Shown: in pieces, positions 15,973-25,295 of the stretch
How the letters are laid out: each line of letters opens with the position of its first letter
Numbering within the stretch: position 1 is the first letter of the stretch
NCBI GenBank assembly: GCA_963678255.2
Contig: OY782778.1
Coordinates: 1 to 64,000, forward strand
Reading direction: 5' to 3'
Origin: G963678255 sp963678255
Lineage (GTDB): Bacteria > Cloacimonadota > Cloacimonadia > Cloacimonadales > WRIO01
Length of the DNA stretch: 64,000 nucleotides
Program-made: the position numbers and the translations under genes
Notes under the pieces: generated by a model
Databases searched by the model: none
What the model was told of the DNA's origin: nothing
What the model saw: the letters and a program-made list of their open reading frames with translations, nothing else

Positions 15973-16467
15973 ATGGCTACAATAAAATTACACGGAAATG
16001 ATATAAATACTAATCATAATTTACCAGAAGTTGGTTCATTATTAGCAGATTTTCAATTAACTGCGAAAGATTTATCTGACAAGAATCTAGCAGATTATGC
16101 AGGAAAGAGAATTGTGATGAACATCTTCCCAAGCATAGACACACCTGTTTGTGCAACCTCAGTTAGAACATTTAATGCAGAAATCAGTAAGAAAGAGAAT
16201 ACCGTTGTCTTGTGTATATCAGCAGATCTTCCATTTGCACAGAGTCGTTTTTGTGGTGCAGAAGGATTGGAAAATGTTATTACATTATCAAGTTTTCGTT
16301 CAGACTTTGCAGAAACATATGGCGTTAAGATTATTGATGGACCAATGGCTGGATTAACAGCCAGAGCAGTGATTGTTGCAGATGAAAAGGGTAAGATAAT
16401 CTATCATGAGCTTGTCCCTGAGATCGTTCAAGAGCCTGATTATAACAAAGCTCTATCGAGTTTTTAA
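15973..16467 (+). CDS. tpx: Thiol peroxidase
   Basis: A 164-residue Tpx-type peroxiredoxin that reduces hydrogen and alkyl peroxides, normally with thioredoxin as donor. The peroxidatic Cys60 lies in IFPSIDTPVCATSVRTFN and the resolving Cys94 in SRFCGAEGLE, matching Cys61 and Cys95 of E. coli Tpx. The N-terminal VGSLLADFQLT and C-terminal LVPEIVQEPDYNKAL are also family-typical. AAGGAG precedes the ATG at 7 bases, and an intrinsic terminator follows. It is a single-gene unit and would protect an anaerobe against oxidative stress in the cytoplasm. Confidence 0.97.
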   Translation: MATIKLHGNDINTNHNLPEVGSLLADFQLTAKDLSDKNLADYAGKRIVMNIFPSIDTPVCATSVRTFNAEISKKENTVVLCISADLPFAQSRFCGAEGLENVITLSSFRSDFAETYGVKIIDGPMAGLTARAVIVADEKGKIIYHELVPEIVQEPDYNKALSSF

Positions 16468-16488
16468 AGAATACATATCAAATACAGA

Positions 16489-16518
16489 AAAAGGTTACTC
16501 TGAGAGTAACCTTTTTTT
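16489..16518 (+). terminator. Intrinsic terminator of tpx
   Basis: GGTTACTC / GAGTAACC stem with a TGA loop, extended by A/T pairs and followed by seven T's. It starts about 20 bases after the tpx stop. Confidence 0.9.
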
Positions 16519-16639
16519 ATATCATGATTCTGGTTTTAAAAAAAAGATCGGGAACTTTTAATAGCTTTTTTATATTAAGTGCAATTTCATTATTAGCAGC
16601 TTCTCAAATACAATTAAATTACTTTAATATGACAAATTT

Positions 16640-17119
16640 TAGAAAAGATATGTTCATTTCATTTTCTTGAAAGAAATAAACGAACCAAAGAAAAAATCAA
16701 GCCCAGAAAACCCCTATTGGGGATCTTGATTTTCATCTCTTTTCATAGAAATATAAATATCTGTATTTTTCTGATGGTATGCCATTTAATCTCCAGTCAC
16801 TCTCAGGGGCTCCACCATAAACTCGCTCTTCGAGCTCAAACATATGGCTGTTCGCACCCCTTCGAGTTTCTCTACGACTTTACGCTATTATTTCATGGGC
16901 ATTGTAACACTTATATCTGGATTATTTCTTGTATTAGATTGATGAGGTATAGGAATTTGTAGATAAAATGAGTATTATCTTCAAGTATTCGAGTCCGAGC
17001 CGAACTCGCTCCATAACACGCCATTTTTTCATGGGCATTGTCTCATTGATACCTGGATATTTACTGGCAACACTGGTGTGTTGCAGATAATGGCAGTGCT
17101 AGTGAACGGCAGATAAAAG
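16640..17119 (+). repeat. Composite repeat copy 2 and hairpin modules before array B
   Basis: From 16672 to about 16820 this repeats the block found at 14203-14350 and 28535-28700 (AAACCCCTATTGGGG, ATCTCCAGTCACTCTCAGG). The rest is noncoding and contains GAGTCCGAGCCGAACTCGC (16988-17006), which recurs inverted near 62281-62300, and degenerate hairpin modules with AGATAATGGCAGTGC (17084-17098) ending in AGATAAAAG at 17111-17119, just before array B. I see no gene. Confidence 0.7.
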
Positions 17120-17737
17120 CTCATATCAGGCTGTCGCCTGTTTGGTAAAAATGAAACACCTTGTTTTGAGATTGTCCTTTTAAAAAATTGACATCTATTG
17201 GAGAAGATATGGATATTTCTTTGAGATAGTATTGTTCATTTCTTTTGTCTTGATACCTGGATATTTAATATATTTTATGGATTAATTAATTAAAATAGAC
17301 AAATACACAAGGTGTTTCATAGGAGCTCATATCAGGCTGTCGCCTGTTTGGTAAAAATGAAACACCTTGTTTTGAGATTGTCCTTTTAAAAAATTGACAT
17401 CTATTGGAGAAGATATGGATATTTCTTTGAGATAGTATTGTTCATTTCTTTTGTCTTGATACCTGGATATTTAATATATTTTATGGATTAATTAATTAAA
17501 ATAGACAAATACACAAGGTGTTTCATAGGAGCTCATATCAGGCTGTCGCCTGTTTGGTAAAAATGAAACACCTTGTTTTGAGATTGTCCTTTTAAAAAAT
17601 TGACATCTATTGGAGAAGATATGGATATTTCTTTGAGATAGTATTGTTCATTTCTTTTGTCTTGATACCTGGATATTTAATATATTTTATGGATTAATTA
17701 ATTAAAATAGACAAATACACAAGGTGTTTCATAGGAG
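17120..17737 (+). repeat. Array B: three tandem 206-bp mini-elements
   Basis: Units begin exactly at 17120, 17326 and 17532 (period 206) and the third abuts IS copy 1 at 17738. All three are of the TCG/TTTC subtype (GGCTGTCGCC near the left end, GTTCATTTC inside), whereas IS copy 1 has GGCTGTTGCC. Each unit carries the left and right ends of the IS including the 14-base subterminal inverted pair. Junctions read ATAGGAG|CTCATATC. No protein-coding capacity is visible. Confidence 0.93.
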
Positions 17738-17809
17738 CTCATATCAGGCTGTTGCCTGTTTGGTAAAAATGAAACACCTTGTTATATCTCTGTAAAAATC
17801 AAAATATTT

Positions 17810-17839
17810 TTGACAATTAGTATCAAAATGTTGTATTTA
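17810..17839 (+). promoter_or_regulatory. Transposase promoter inside the IS left end
   Basis: TTGACA at 17810-17815 and TATTTA at 17834-17839 with 18 bases between. The same pair exists in the other three copies. Because an upstream in-frame ATG at 17839 overlaps the -10 box, it cannot be the usual start; the ATG at 17863 with AAGGAGGG before it is the likely start. Confidence 0.7.
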
Positions 17840-17862
17840 TGATCAAAAAGGAGGGACTTAAA

Positions 17863-19191
17863 ATGAGAAAAAAAAATGAGAAAATTGAATCAGCATCTAA
17901 CGAAATTTCAGTAATCAATCATCACTCTGCAGGAATCGATATTGGTTCCAAAGAAAATTGGGTAAGTGTATCTCCTACTATTTGTGAAGATCATATACGC
18001 AAGTTTGGTTCTTATACCTGCGATTTAAATGCTATAGCTGATTGGTTAACTTCTTGCAAAGTAACAACAGTGGCAATGGAATCAACCGGAATCTATTGGA
18101 TTCCCCTCTATGAAATACTTGAATCAAGAGGTTTTAAATTAAGTTTATGCAATGCAAAACATGTTAAAAATGCACCAGGTAGAAAGAAAACAGATAAATT
18201 TGATTGTGATTGGCTGAGAAAATTACATTCCTATGGTCTCCTAACACCCTCATTTATTCCGGAGAAGAATATACGAGAAATAAAAGTATTAACTCGTTAT
18301 AGAGACAAATTAGTTAAAGAGAATAACATACATATCCAGCATATGCAAAAAGCCTTAACTCTAATGAACTTTTATCTTCATCAAGTCATTTCTGACATTA
18401 CTGGCAAGACAGGAATGAGTATAATAAAAGCAATACTTTCAGGAGAGACAAATCCTGAAGTTCTTGTGTCATATAAAAAGAAAGGTGTAAAAAAAAGTAA
18501 TGAAGAGATCATTAAAGCATTGAGTGGTAGTCTGCAATTTGAACAACTGTACATTCTCAAACAGGCAGTAAATTTTTATGAATTTTTCTTATCAAAAATT
18601 GAAGAGACAGATTCACAGATTAATAATTTATTTTTATTAATGAGTCAACCAATTGATGAGGACAATATTTCAATTGAAGAAAATGATAGTAATGATATTA
18701 ATCATAACATCGTTCAAGCAATAGGTGTTGACTTATGTGAGATACCTGGTCTTAATATACTATCAGTAGAAAAGTTAATTGGAGAGACAGGCTTTGATAT
18801 GAGTAAATGGAAAAATAGTAAAAATTTTACATCTTGGCTTGGATTATCTCCGAATCATAGAATAACCGGAGGGACAGTTTTTCAAAATAGTACAAATAAA
18901 GTTCAAAGTAATGCAGCTTCAATTTTTCGACAATGTGCAACTACATTGAGAAACAGCCATAGTTATTTAGGTGCATTTTTCCGTAAAAAGATGGCACAAA
19001 TTGGTTATCAGAAGGCAATAACAGCTACAGGCAGAAAAATAGCAGTTATCTATTATACAATGATTCGATATAAAAAATCCTATTCTGAATTAGGAGAAAA
19101 TTTTTATGAAGAATTGAATAGAAAGAAAATGGAAGATAACTTTAAAAAATTGGCAAAAAAACTTGGTTATGAAATCAAACAAGTAGTTTAA
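17863..19191 (+). CDS. IS110-family transposase (DEDD recombinase), copy 1
   Basis: A 442-residue transposase. The N-terminal RuvC-like domain shows the DEDD set: Asp26 (SAGIDIGSKENWV), Glu73 (VAMESTGIYWIPLYE), Asp111 and Asp114 (GRKKTDKFDCDWLRKLHS). After a helical linker, the C-terminal transposase_20-like domain has EIPGLNILSVEKLIGETG and FTSWLGLSPNHRITGG, and ends ITATGRKIAVIYYTMI. It would catalyse RNA-guided, cut-and-paste-like circularisation and insertion as established for IS110/IS1111 relatives. The start at 17863 is chosen for its AAGGAGGG site 7 bases upstream. The protein is identical in copies 1, 3 and 4. Confidence 0.95.
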   Translation: MRKKNEKIESASNEISVINHHSAGIDIGSKENWVSVSPTICEDHIRKFGSYTCDLNAIADWLTSCKVTTVAMESTGIYWIPLYEILESRGFKLSLCNAKHVKNAPGRKKTDKFDCDWLRKLHSYGLLTPSFIPEKNIREIKVLTRYRDKLVKENNIHIQHMQKALTLMNFYLHQVISDITGKTGMSIIKAILSGETNPEVLVSYKKKGVKKSNEEIIKALSGSLQFEQLYILKQAVNFYEFFLSKIEETDSQINNLFLLMSQPIDEDNISIEENDSNDINHNIVQAIGVDLCEIPGLNILSVEKLIGETGFDMSKWKNSKNFTSWLGLSPNHRITGGTVFQNSTNKVQSNAASIFRQCATTLRNSHSYLGAFFRKKMAQIGYQKAITATGRKIAVIYYTMIRYKKSYSELGENFYEELNRKKMEDNFKKLAKKLGYEIKQVV

Positions 19192-19204
19192 TTAAAAAAA
19201 TATT

Positions 19205-19350
19205 TTGCAAAAGGCCGTTTTATCATTGGTGGATAAATCCCCGTATAGGAGCTTGGTTGCTTATGCTTTTTTGTTTTGATAACTGGTGAGATATTTGAAA
19301 AAATATTATCCCGAATAGGAGATTAAATAGATTTAATAGCATAAGTGCAA
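19205..19350 (+). ncRNA. Candidate bridge/seek RNA of IS copy 1
   Basis: The transposase gene is followed by 256 conserved noncoding bases. They contain a hairpin TTTATC(19219-19224)/GATAAA(19232-19237), and a long-range stem TTGCTTATGCT (19257-19267) with AGCATAAGTGCAA (19338-19350). The heptamer ATAGGAG occurs twice (19245-19251 and 19315-19321), each after CCCG, and is identical to the element's right end at 19441-19447. IS1111 relatives encode their guide RNA in this position. The RNA is predicted, not shown. Confidence 0.55.
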
Positions 19351-19447
19351 AATATTTTATATCATAAAACAATAAAATTATAGTTAAATAAGGATTTTAT
19401 ATTAGATAGAATTAAATAAGACAAATACACAAGGTGTTTCATAGGAG

Positions 19448-19742
19448 ATAAAAGATAAGATTCATCATTGGTGAATTGCTTTAACATGGCATATATTGAA
19501 TAAAGTTAAGCTTGGAACCCGCGATCGGGGGCATTGAGTTTCGAGGGCAAGCTGCCCTCGCTCCATAGAAATCTGCAAACAAGATGTTTACAGAACGAGG
19601 CAACCTCTCGCTTTATAATTATGTTTCTCAATCATTATTCACTTTTAATCCAAAAACCTTTATTTTGAACGACCGCAGATGGTCGTTTTACTTTGAGAAT
19701 GCTCAAGAAGATGTTGGTTTCTTGGATTGTGGACAGTTGTCT
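19448..19742 (+). repeat. Right flank of IS copy 1, target-family repeat
   Basis: The first 60 bases (ATAAAAGATAAG..TTCATCATTGGTGAATTGC..ATATTGAATAAAGT) match the right flanks of array A (14090) and IS copy 4 (28449). Then comes a hairpin GAGGGCAAGCTGCCCTC (19540-19556). No gene is visible. Confidence 0.7.
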
Positions 19743-19756
19743 AGTAAAAGATAGAT

Positions 19757-19897
19757 ATGAAGCATATAGATTCACTTTTCTCGCCTATAAGTACCAGAGT
19801 TGCTTAATGGGTGCTTATATAATTTGGACAGTCTCCTCAAAAATAATTCATAAATTTAATATTTTATCTTGACAAAGAGGATATAATATAGTATTTT
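19757..19897 (+). promoter_or_regulatory. Conserved upstream box and promoter of the 19925 gene
   Basis: Box GAAGCATATAGATTCACTTTT..GCTTAATGGGTG..TTTGGACAGTCTC (19757-19843) closely resembles 28980-29056. TTGACA at 19869-19874, 17 bases, then TATTTT at 19892-19897 form a promoter 28 bases before the start codon. Confidence 0.6.
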
Positions 19898-19924
19898 TAA
19901 AACAAATTTCTAATAGGAGGAATA

Positions 19925-21223
19925 ATGAAGAAAATAATATTTATTACTTTTGTCATAATTTTGTCAACCGTTCATGTTTTTGCTATTGGAATTACACCTT
20001 TTTCTAAGCTGATTAAGCAGGGGAATCCCTCTATTAATCAAGACAGAGACTATCATATGATTCAAGTTACGAGAGAAAGTTGGAATACAACTGATTGGAT
20101 GAATTCTGAGCGATATGAATATCATTATAATCAGAGTAATCCTGCAAAAATAGATTCGATATCAATCTATACATACAATGAAACGGAATGGTTAAAAACT
20201 GGTGTGGACCGAATCTCATATATGCCTGATCAGATGTATGTAACATTTATTGAAAGATGTTATTTATTAGAGGGGTATTCCATGCCAATGATGAAAATGT
20301 TTGTCAATTATGATAATCAAAACAGATTGACTAACATCGCTATATACCGATATATCATCAATGCTTGGGCACCGCTTAATCGAATGCAAATTGATTACGC
20401 AGAAAATAATACATTCTCAGTTTTTGAATGGTATGGTAATGATGAAACAAATCCTCCAGAATATCAAAGAGGGACTTTTGATTTTGACACATTCGGAAGA
20501 GTTACACAAGATACTTGGGAAGTTTCTGCAGATTCTTCATTTTGGGAATATGACAACAGTACAAATCGAACCTATCATCCCAATGACACTTCCACGGGAG
20601 CAGAGTTTATACATAATATTGCATTAGATTTACCGCTTTCTATGTTTTCAGACGATGAGGGTCCAAGCTTTGGAATGGTGTCAGAAGAGACCAATTACAG
20701 TTGGACAGATGATGGATGGGTGGCAGAGGAACACACGCTTTATACTTATATGCAAAATTGGCTGACTGAATCATTAATTCAGGGTTGGCTTGATGATGCC
20801 TGGATCAATACAGATAAAGAAACCTATTCTCACAACAATGACAACACATTACATCAGATAGTTCATCAATATTATGGGGATAGTGACTGGGTGAATTCAA
20901 ATAGAACCACCTATGAATGGTCGGAATTTACTGGCAATCATGACAATCAACCCGTAATGAATAATTTTTCTCTATCCGTTTATCCCAATCCATTTAATCA
21001 GAATATCAGTATGAAAACAGAATCTCGGAGTAAAGCACCTATCTTCATTTCAATTTACAATACAAAGGGGCAATTGGTAAAAAGTCTGAAATCACCTACA
21101 GGAAATCCGATAACTTGGGATGGCACAGATCTCAAGGGGCATAAAGTCAGTTCAGGAATATATTTTTGTAAAGTCACCCAAGAGAATCATAAAGCTTTTA
21201 AGAAGATCATAAAATTCAATTAA
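19925..21223 (+). CDS. Secreted protein with type IX-like C-terminal sorting domain
   Basis: A 432-residue exported protein. The signal peptide spans residues 1-20 (IIFITFVIILSTVHVFA). The body is built of imperfect beta repeats with a W/N-x-x-x-R/E-x-x-Y pattern (SWNTTDWMNSERYEYHYNQ, EWLKTGVDRISY, DSDWVNSNRTTYEWSEF), reminiscent of YD/RHS-like strand pairs. The last 75 residues are the sorting domain (FSLSVYPNPFNQNISMKTE..IYNTKGQLVKSL..ITWDGTDLKG..SSGIYFCKV). Function of the repeats is unknown. AGGAGGA precedes the ATG. It is a single-gene unit between repeat arrays, with its own promoter and terminator. Confidence 0.85.
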   Translation: MKKIIFITFVIILSTVHVFAIGITPFSKLIKQGNPSINQDRDYHMIQVTRESWNTTDWMNSERYEYHYNQSNPAKIDSISIYTYNETEWLKTGVDRISYMPDQMYVTFIERCYLLEGYSMPMMKMFVNYDNQNRLTNIAIYRYIINAWAPLNRMQIDYAENNTFSVFEWYGNDETNPPEYQRGTFDFDTFGRVTQDTWEVSADSSFWEYDNSTNRTYHPNDTSTGAEFIHNIALDLPLSMFSDDEGPSFGMVSEETNYSWTDDGWVAEEHTLYTYMQNWLTESLIQGWLDDAWINTDKETYSHNNDNTLHQIVHQYYGDSDWVNSNRTTYEWSEFTGNHDNQPVMNNFSLSVYPNPFNQNISMKTESRSKAPIFISIYNTKGQLVKSLKSPTGNPITWDGTDLKGHKVSSGIYFCKVTQENHKAFKKIIKFN

Positions 21224-21278
21224 AAGAGAAGTCGTTTTTTTAAAGCGTTTATTGTAAATGCGACTCGATAGACGCTCG

Positions 21279-21316
21279 CTGTATCACGTGCGATAAGTAC
21301 GTGATACAGTTTTTTT
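21279..21316 (+). terminator. Intrinsic terminator of the 19925 gene
   Basis: Perfect 11-base stem CTGTATCACGT / ACGTGATACAG with a 9-base loop, followed by seven T's; about 55 bases past the stop codon. Confidence 0.88.
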
Positions 21317-21331
21317 ATATGAGATAATAGC

Positions 21332-21973
21332 AAATCGGGTATTTGCAGATAAAAGCTCATATCAGGCTGTCGCCTGTTTGGTAAAAATGAAACACCTTGT
21401 TTTGAGATTGTCCTTTTAAAAAATTGACATCTATTGGAGAAGATATGGATATTTCTTTGAGATAGTATTGTTCATTTCTTTTGTCTTGATACCTGGATAT
21501 TTAATATATTTTATGGATTAATTAATTAAAATAGACAAATACACAAGGTGTTTCATAGGAGCTCATATCAGGCTGTTGCCTGTTTGGTAAAAATGAAACA
21601 CCTTGTTTTGAGATTGTCCTTTTAAAAAATTGACATCTATTGGAGAAGATATGGATATTTCTTTGAGATAGTATTGTTCATTACTTTTGTCTTGATACCT
21701 GGATATTTAATATATTTTATGGATTAATTAATTAAAATAGACAAATACACAAGGTGTTTCATAGGAGCTCATATCAGGCTGTTGCCTGTTTGGTAAAAAT
21801 GAAACACCTTGTTTTGAGATTGTCCTTTTAAAAAATTGACATCTATTGGAGAAGATATGGATATTTCTTTGAGATAGTATTGTTCATTACTTTTGTCTTG
21901 ATACCTGGATATTTAATATATTTTATGGATTAATTAATTAAAATAGACAAATACACAAGGTGTTTCATAGGAG
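21332..21973 (+). repeat. Array C: hairpin module and three tandem 206-bp mini-elements
   Basis: A hairpin GCAAATCGGGTATTTGC and AGATAAAAG precede units beginning at 21356, 21562 and 21768; the third abuts IS copy 2 at 21974. Unit 1 is of the TCG/TTTC subtype seen in array B, and units 2-3 are of the TTG/TTAC subtype seen in array A, so the array is a mosaic. Confidence 0.93.
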
Positions 21974-22098
21974 CTCATATCAGGCTGTTGCCTGTTTGGT
22001 AAAAATGAAACACCTTGTTATATATCTGTAAAAATCAAAATATTTTTGACAATTAGTATCAAAATGTTGTATTTATGATCAAAAAGGAGGGACTTAAA

Positions 22099-23427
22099 AT
22101 GAGAAAAAAAAATGAGAAAATTGAATCAGCATCTAACGAAATTTCAGTAATCAATCATCACTCTGCAGGAATCGATATTGGTTCCAAAGAAAATTGGGTA
22201 AGTGTATCTCCTACTATTTGTGAAGATCATATACGCAAATTTGGTTCTTATACCTGCGATTTAAATGCTATAGCTGATTGGTTAACTTCTTGCAAAGTAA
22301 CAACAGTGGCAATGGAATCAACCGGAATCTATTGGATTCCCCTCTATGAAATACTTGAATCAAGAGGTTTTAAATTAAGTTTATGCAATGCAAAACATGT
22401 TAAAAATGCACCAGGTAGAAAGAAAACAGATAAATTTGATTGTGATTGGCTGAGAAAATTACATTCCTATGGTCTCCTAACACCCTCATTTATTCCGGAG
22501 AAGAATATACGAGAAATAAAAGTATTAACTCGTTATAGAGACAAATTAGTTAAAGAGAATAACATACATATCCAGCATATGCAAAAAGCCTTAACTCTAA
22601 TGAACTTTTATCTTCATCAAGTCATTTCTGACATTACTGGCAAGACAGGAATGAGTATAATAAAAGCAATACTTTCAGGAGAGACAAATCCTGAAGTTCT
22701 TGTGTCATATAAAAAGAAAGGTATAAAAAAAAGTAATGAAGAGATCATTAAAGCATTGAGTGGTAGTCTGCAATTTGAACAACTGTACATTCTCAAACAG
22801 GCAGTAAATTTTTATGAATTTTTCTTATCAAAAATTGAAGAGACAGATTCACAGATTAATAATTTATTTTTATTAATGAGTCAACCAATTGATGAGGACA
22901 ATATTTCAATTGAAGAAAATGATAGTAATGATATTAATCATAACATCGTTCAAGCAATAGGTGTTGACTTATGTGAGATACCTGGTCTTAATATACTATC
23001 AGTAGAAAAGTTAATTGGAGAGACAGGCTTTGATATGAGTAAATGGAAAAATAGTAAAAATTTTACATCTTGGCTTGGATTATCTCCGAATCATAGAATA
23101 ACCGGAGGGACAGTTTTTCAAAATAGTACAAATAAAGTTCAAAGTAATGCAGCTTCAATTTTTCGACAATGTGCAACTACATTGAGAAACAGCCATAGTT
23201 ATTTAGGTGCATTTTTCCGTAAAAAGATGGCACAAATTGGTTATCAGAAGGCAATAACAGCTACAAGCAGAAAAATAGCAGTTATCTATTATACAATGAT
23301 TCGATATAAAAAATCCTATTCTGAATTAGGAGAAAATTTTTATGAAGAATTGAATAGAAAGAAAATGGAAGATAACTTTAAAAAATTGGCAAAAAAACTT
23401 GGTTATGAAATCAAACAAGTAGTTTAA
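22099..23427 (+). CDS. IS110-family transposase, copy 2
   Basis: A 442-residue transposase differing from the other three copies by two substitutions: Val to Ile in KKKGIKKSNEE, and Gly to Ser in ITATSRKIAVIYY near the C-terminus. The DEDD residues (Asp26, Glu73, Asp111, Asp114) are intact. The Gly-to-Ser change falls in the most conserved part of the C-terminal domain and could affect activity. This is the most diverged of the four copies, so it may be the oldest here. Confidence 0.94.
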   Translation: MRKKNEKIESASNEISVINHHSAGIDIGSKENWVSVSPTICEDHIRKFGSYTCDLNAIADWLTSCKVTTVAMESTGIYWIPLYEILESRGFKLSLCNAKHVKNAPGRKKTDKFDCDWLRKLHSYGLLTPSFIPEKNIREIKVLTRYRDKLVKENNIHIQHMQKALTLMNFYLHQVISDITGKTGMSIIKAILSGETNPEVLVSYKKKGIKKSNEEIIKALSGSLQFEQLYILKQAVNFYEFFLSKIEETDSQINNLFLLMSQPIDEDNISIEENDSNDINHNIVQAIGVDLCEIPGLNILSVEKLIGETGFDMSKWKNSKNFTSWLGLSPNHRITGGTVFQNSTNKVQSNAASIFRQCATTLRNSHSYLGAFFRKKMAQIGYQKAITATSRKIAVIYYTMIRYKKSYSELGENFYEELNRKKMEDNFKKLAKKLGYEIKQVV

Positions 23428-23440
23428 TTAAAAAAATATT

Positions 23441-23586
23441 TTGCAAAAGGCCGTTTTATCATTGGTGGATAAATCCCCGTATAGGAGCTTGGTTGCTTAT
23501 GCTTTTTTGTTTTGATAACTGGTGAGATATTTGAAAAAATATTATCCCGAATAGGAGATTAAATAGATTTAATAGCATAAGTGCAA
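23441..23586 (+). ncRNA. Candidate bridge/seek RNA of IS copy 2
   Basis: Same structure as in copy 1: two ATAGGAG heptamers each after CCCG, and the TTGCTTATGCT / AGCATAAGTGCAA stem. By eye it is unchanged over this interval. Confidence 0.5.
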
Positions 23587-23807
23587 AATATTTTATATCA
23601 TAAAACATTAAAATTATAGTTAAATAAGGATTTTATATTAGATAGAATTAAATAGACAAATACACAAGGTGTTTCATAGGAGCTCATATCAGGCTGTTGC
23701 CTGTTTGGTAAAAATGAAACACCTTGTTATATCTCTGTAAAAATCAAAATATTTTTGACAATTAGTATCAAAATGTTGTATTTATGATCAAAAAGGAGGG
23801 ACTTAAA

Positions 23808-25136
23808 ATGAGAAAAAAAAATGAGAAAATTGAATCAGCATCTAACGAAATTTCAGTAATCAATCATCACTCTGCAGGAATCGATATTGGTTCCAAAGAA
23901 AATTGGGTAAGTGTATCTCCTACTATTTGTGAAGATCATATACGCAAGTTTGGTTCTTATACCTGCGATTTAAATGCTATAGCTGATTGGTTAACTTCTT
24001 GCAAAGTAACAACAGTGGCAATGGAATCAACCGGAATCTATTGGATTCCCCTCTATGAAATACTTGAATCAAGAGGTTTTAAATTAAGTTTATGCAATGC
24101 AAAACATGTTAAAAATGCACCAGGTAGAAAGAAAACAGATAAATTTGATTGTGATTGGCTGAGAAAATTACATTCCTATGGTCTCCTAACACCCTCATTT
24201 ATTCCGGAGAAGAATATACGAGAAATAAAAGTATTAACTCGTTATAGAGACAAATTAGTTAAAGAGAATAACATACATATCCAGCATATGCAAAAAGCCT
24301 TAACTCTAATGAACTTTTATCTTCATCAAGTCATTTCTGACATTACTGGCAAGACAGGAATGAGTATAATAAAAGCAATACTTTCAGGAGAGACAAATCC
24401 TGAAGTTCTTGTGTCATATAAAAAGAAAGGTGTAAAAAAAAGTAATGAAGAGATCATTAAAGCATTGAGTGGTAGTCTGCAATTTGAACAACTGTACATT
24501 CTCAAACAGGCAGTAAATTTTTATGAATTTTTCTTATCAAAAATTGAAGAGACAGATTCACAGATTAATAATTTATTTTTATTAATGAGTCAACCAATTG
24601 ATGAGGACAATATTTCAATTGAAGAAAATGATAGTAATGATATTAATCATAACATCGTTCAAGCAATAGGTGTTGACTTATGTGAGATACCTGGTCTTAA
24701 TATACTATCAGTAGAAAAGTTAATTGGAGAGACAGGCTTTGATATGAGTAAATGGAAAAATAGTAAAAATTTTACATCTTGGCTTGGATTATCTCCGAAT
24801 CATAGAATAACCGGAGGGACAGTTTTTCAAAATAGTACAAATAAAGTTCAAAGTAATGCAGCTTCAATTTTTCGACAATGTGCAACTACATTGAGAAACA
24901 GCCATAGTTATTTAGGTGCATTTTTCCGTAAAAAGATGGCACAAATTGGTTATCAGAAGGCAATAACAGCTACAGGCAGAAAAATAGCAGTTATCTATTA
25001 TACAATGATTCGATATAAAAAATCCTATTCTGAATTAGGAGAAAATTTTTATGAAGAATTGAATAGAAAGAAAATGGAAGATAACTTTAAAAAATTGGCA
25101 AAAAAACTTGGTTATGAAATCAAACAAGTAGTTTAA
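23808..25136 (+). CDS. IS110-family transposase, copy 3
   Basis: The 442-residue product is identical to that of copies 1 and 4, with a complete DEDD set and C-terminal domain. It has its own TTGACA promoter and AAGGAGGG ribosome-binding site in the left end, so it does not need read-through from copy 2, although transcription through the copy 2-copy 3 junction would also reach it. Confidence 0.95.
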   Translation: MRKKNEKIESASNEISVINHHSAGIDIGSKENWVSVSPTICEDHIRKFGSYTCDLNAIADWLTSCKVTTVAMESTGIYWIPLYEILESRGFKLSLCNAKHVKNAPGRKKTDKFDCDWLRKLHSYGLLTPSFIPEKNIREIKVLTRYRDKLVKENNIHIQHMQKALTLMNFYLHQVISDITGKTGMSIIKAILSGETNPEVLVSYKKKGVKKSNEEIIKALSGSLQFEQLYILKQAVNFYEFFLSKIEETDSQINNLFLLMSQPIDEDNISIEENDSNDINHNIVQAIGVDLCEIPGLNILSVEKLIGETGFDMSKWKNSKNFTSWLGLSPNHRITGGTVFQNSTNKVQSNAASIFRQCATTLRNSHSYLGAFFRKKMAQIGYQKAITATGRKIAVIYYTMIRYKKSYSELGENFYEELNRKKMEDNFKKLAKKLGYEIKQVV

Positions 25137-25149
25137 TTAAAAAAATATT

Positions 25150-25295
25150 TTGCAAAAGGCCGTTTTATCATTGGTGGATAAATCCCCGTATAGGAGCTTG
25201 GTTGCTTATGCTTTTTTGTTTTGATAACTGGTGAGATATTTGAAAAAATATTATCCCGAATAGGAGATTAAATAGATTTAATAGCATAAGTGCAA
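25150..25295 (+). ncRNA. Candidate bridge/seek RNA of IS copy 3
   Basis: Identical by eye to the tail of copy 1, with both CCCG-ATAGGAG sites and the long-range stem. Confidence 0.5.

Larger units (their letters stand above)
17738..19447 (+). mobile_element. IS110-family (IS1111-like) insertion sequence, copy 1
   Basis: A 1710-bp element whose ends were set by comparing four copies and the mini-element junctions. It starts CTCATATCAGG and ends TTTCATAGGAG. The 14-base inverted pair is subterminal and asymmetric, 31 bases from the left end (17769-17782) and 5 from the right (19429-19442), as in the IS1111 subgroup. One transposase gene is followed by 256 noncoding bases. The left flank is AGATAAAAG and the right flank is ATAAAAG; with the element's last AG this makes a 9-base direct repeat. 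Confidence 0.93.
21974..23682 (+). mobile_element. IS110-family (IS1111-like) insertion sequence, copy 2
   Basis: A 1709-bp copy, one base shorter than the others near the right end (AAATAGACAAAT instead of AAATAAGACAAAT). It is joined directly to copy 3, giving a perfect right-end/left-end junction ATAGGAG|CTCATATC at 23682/23683. Such a junction is what a circular intermediate or tandem dimer would contain. Confidence 0.93.

Noticed and set aside
17120..17737. CRISPR array
   Set aside because: The repeated units are 206 bases and contiguous with no variable spacers, and the ends match an IS110-family element; no cas gene is present.
17839..17862. Upstream ATG of the transposase (eight extra codons)
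   Set aside because: It overlaps the predicted -10 box and has no ribosome-binding site, while the ATG at 17863 has AAGGAGGG at proper spacing.
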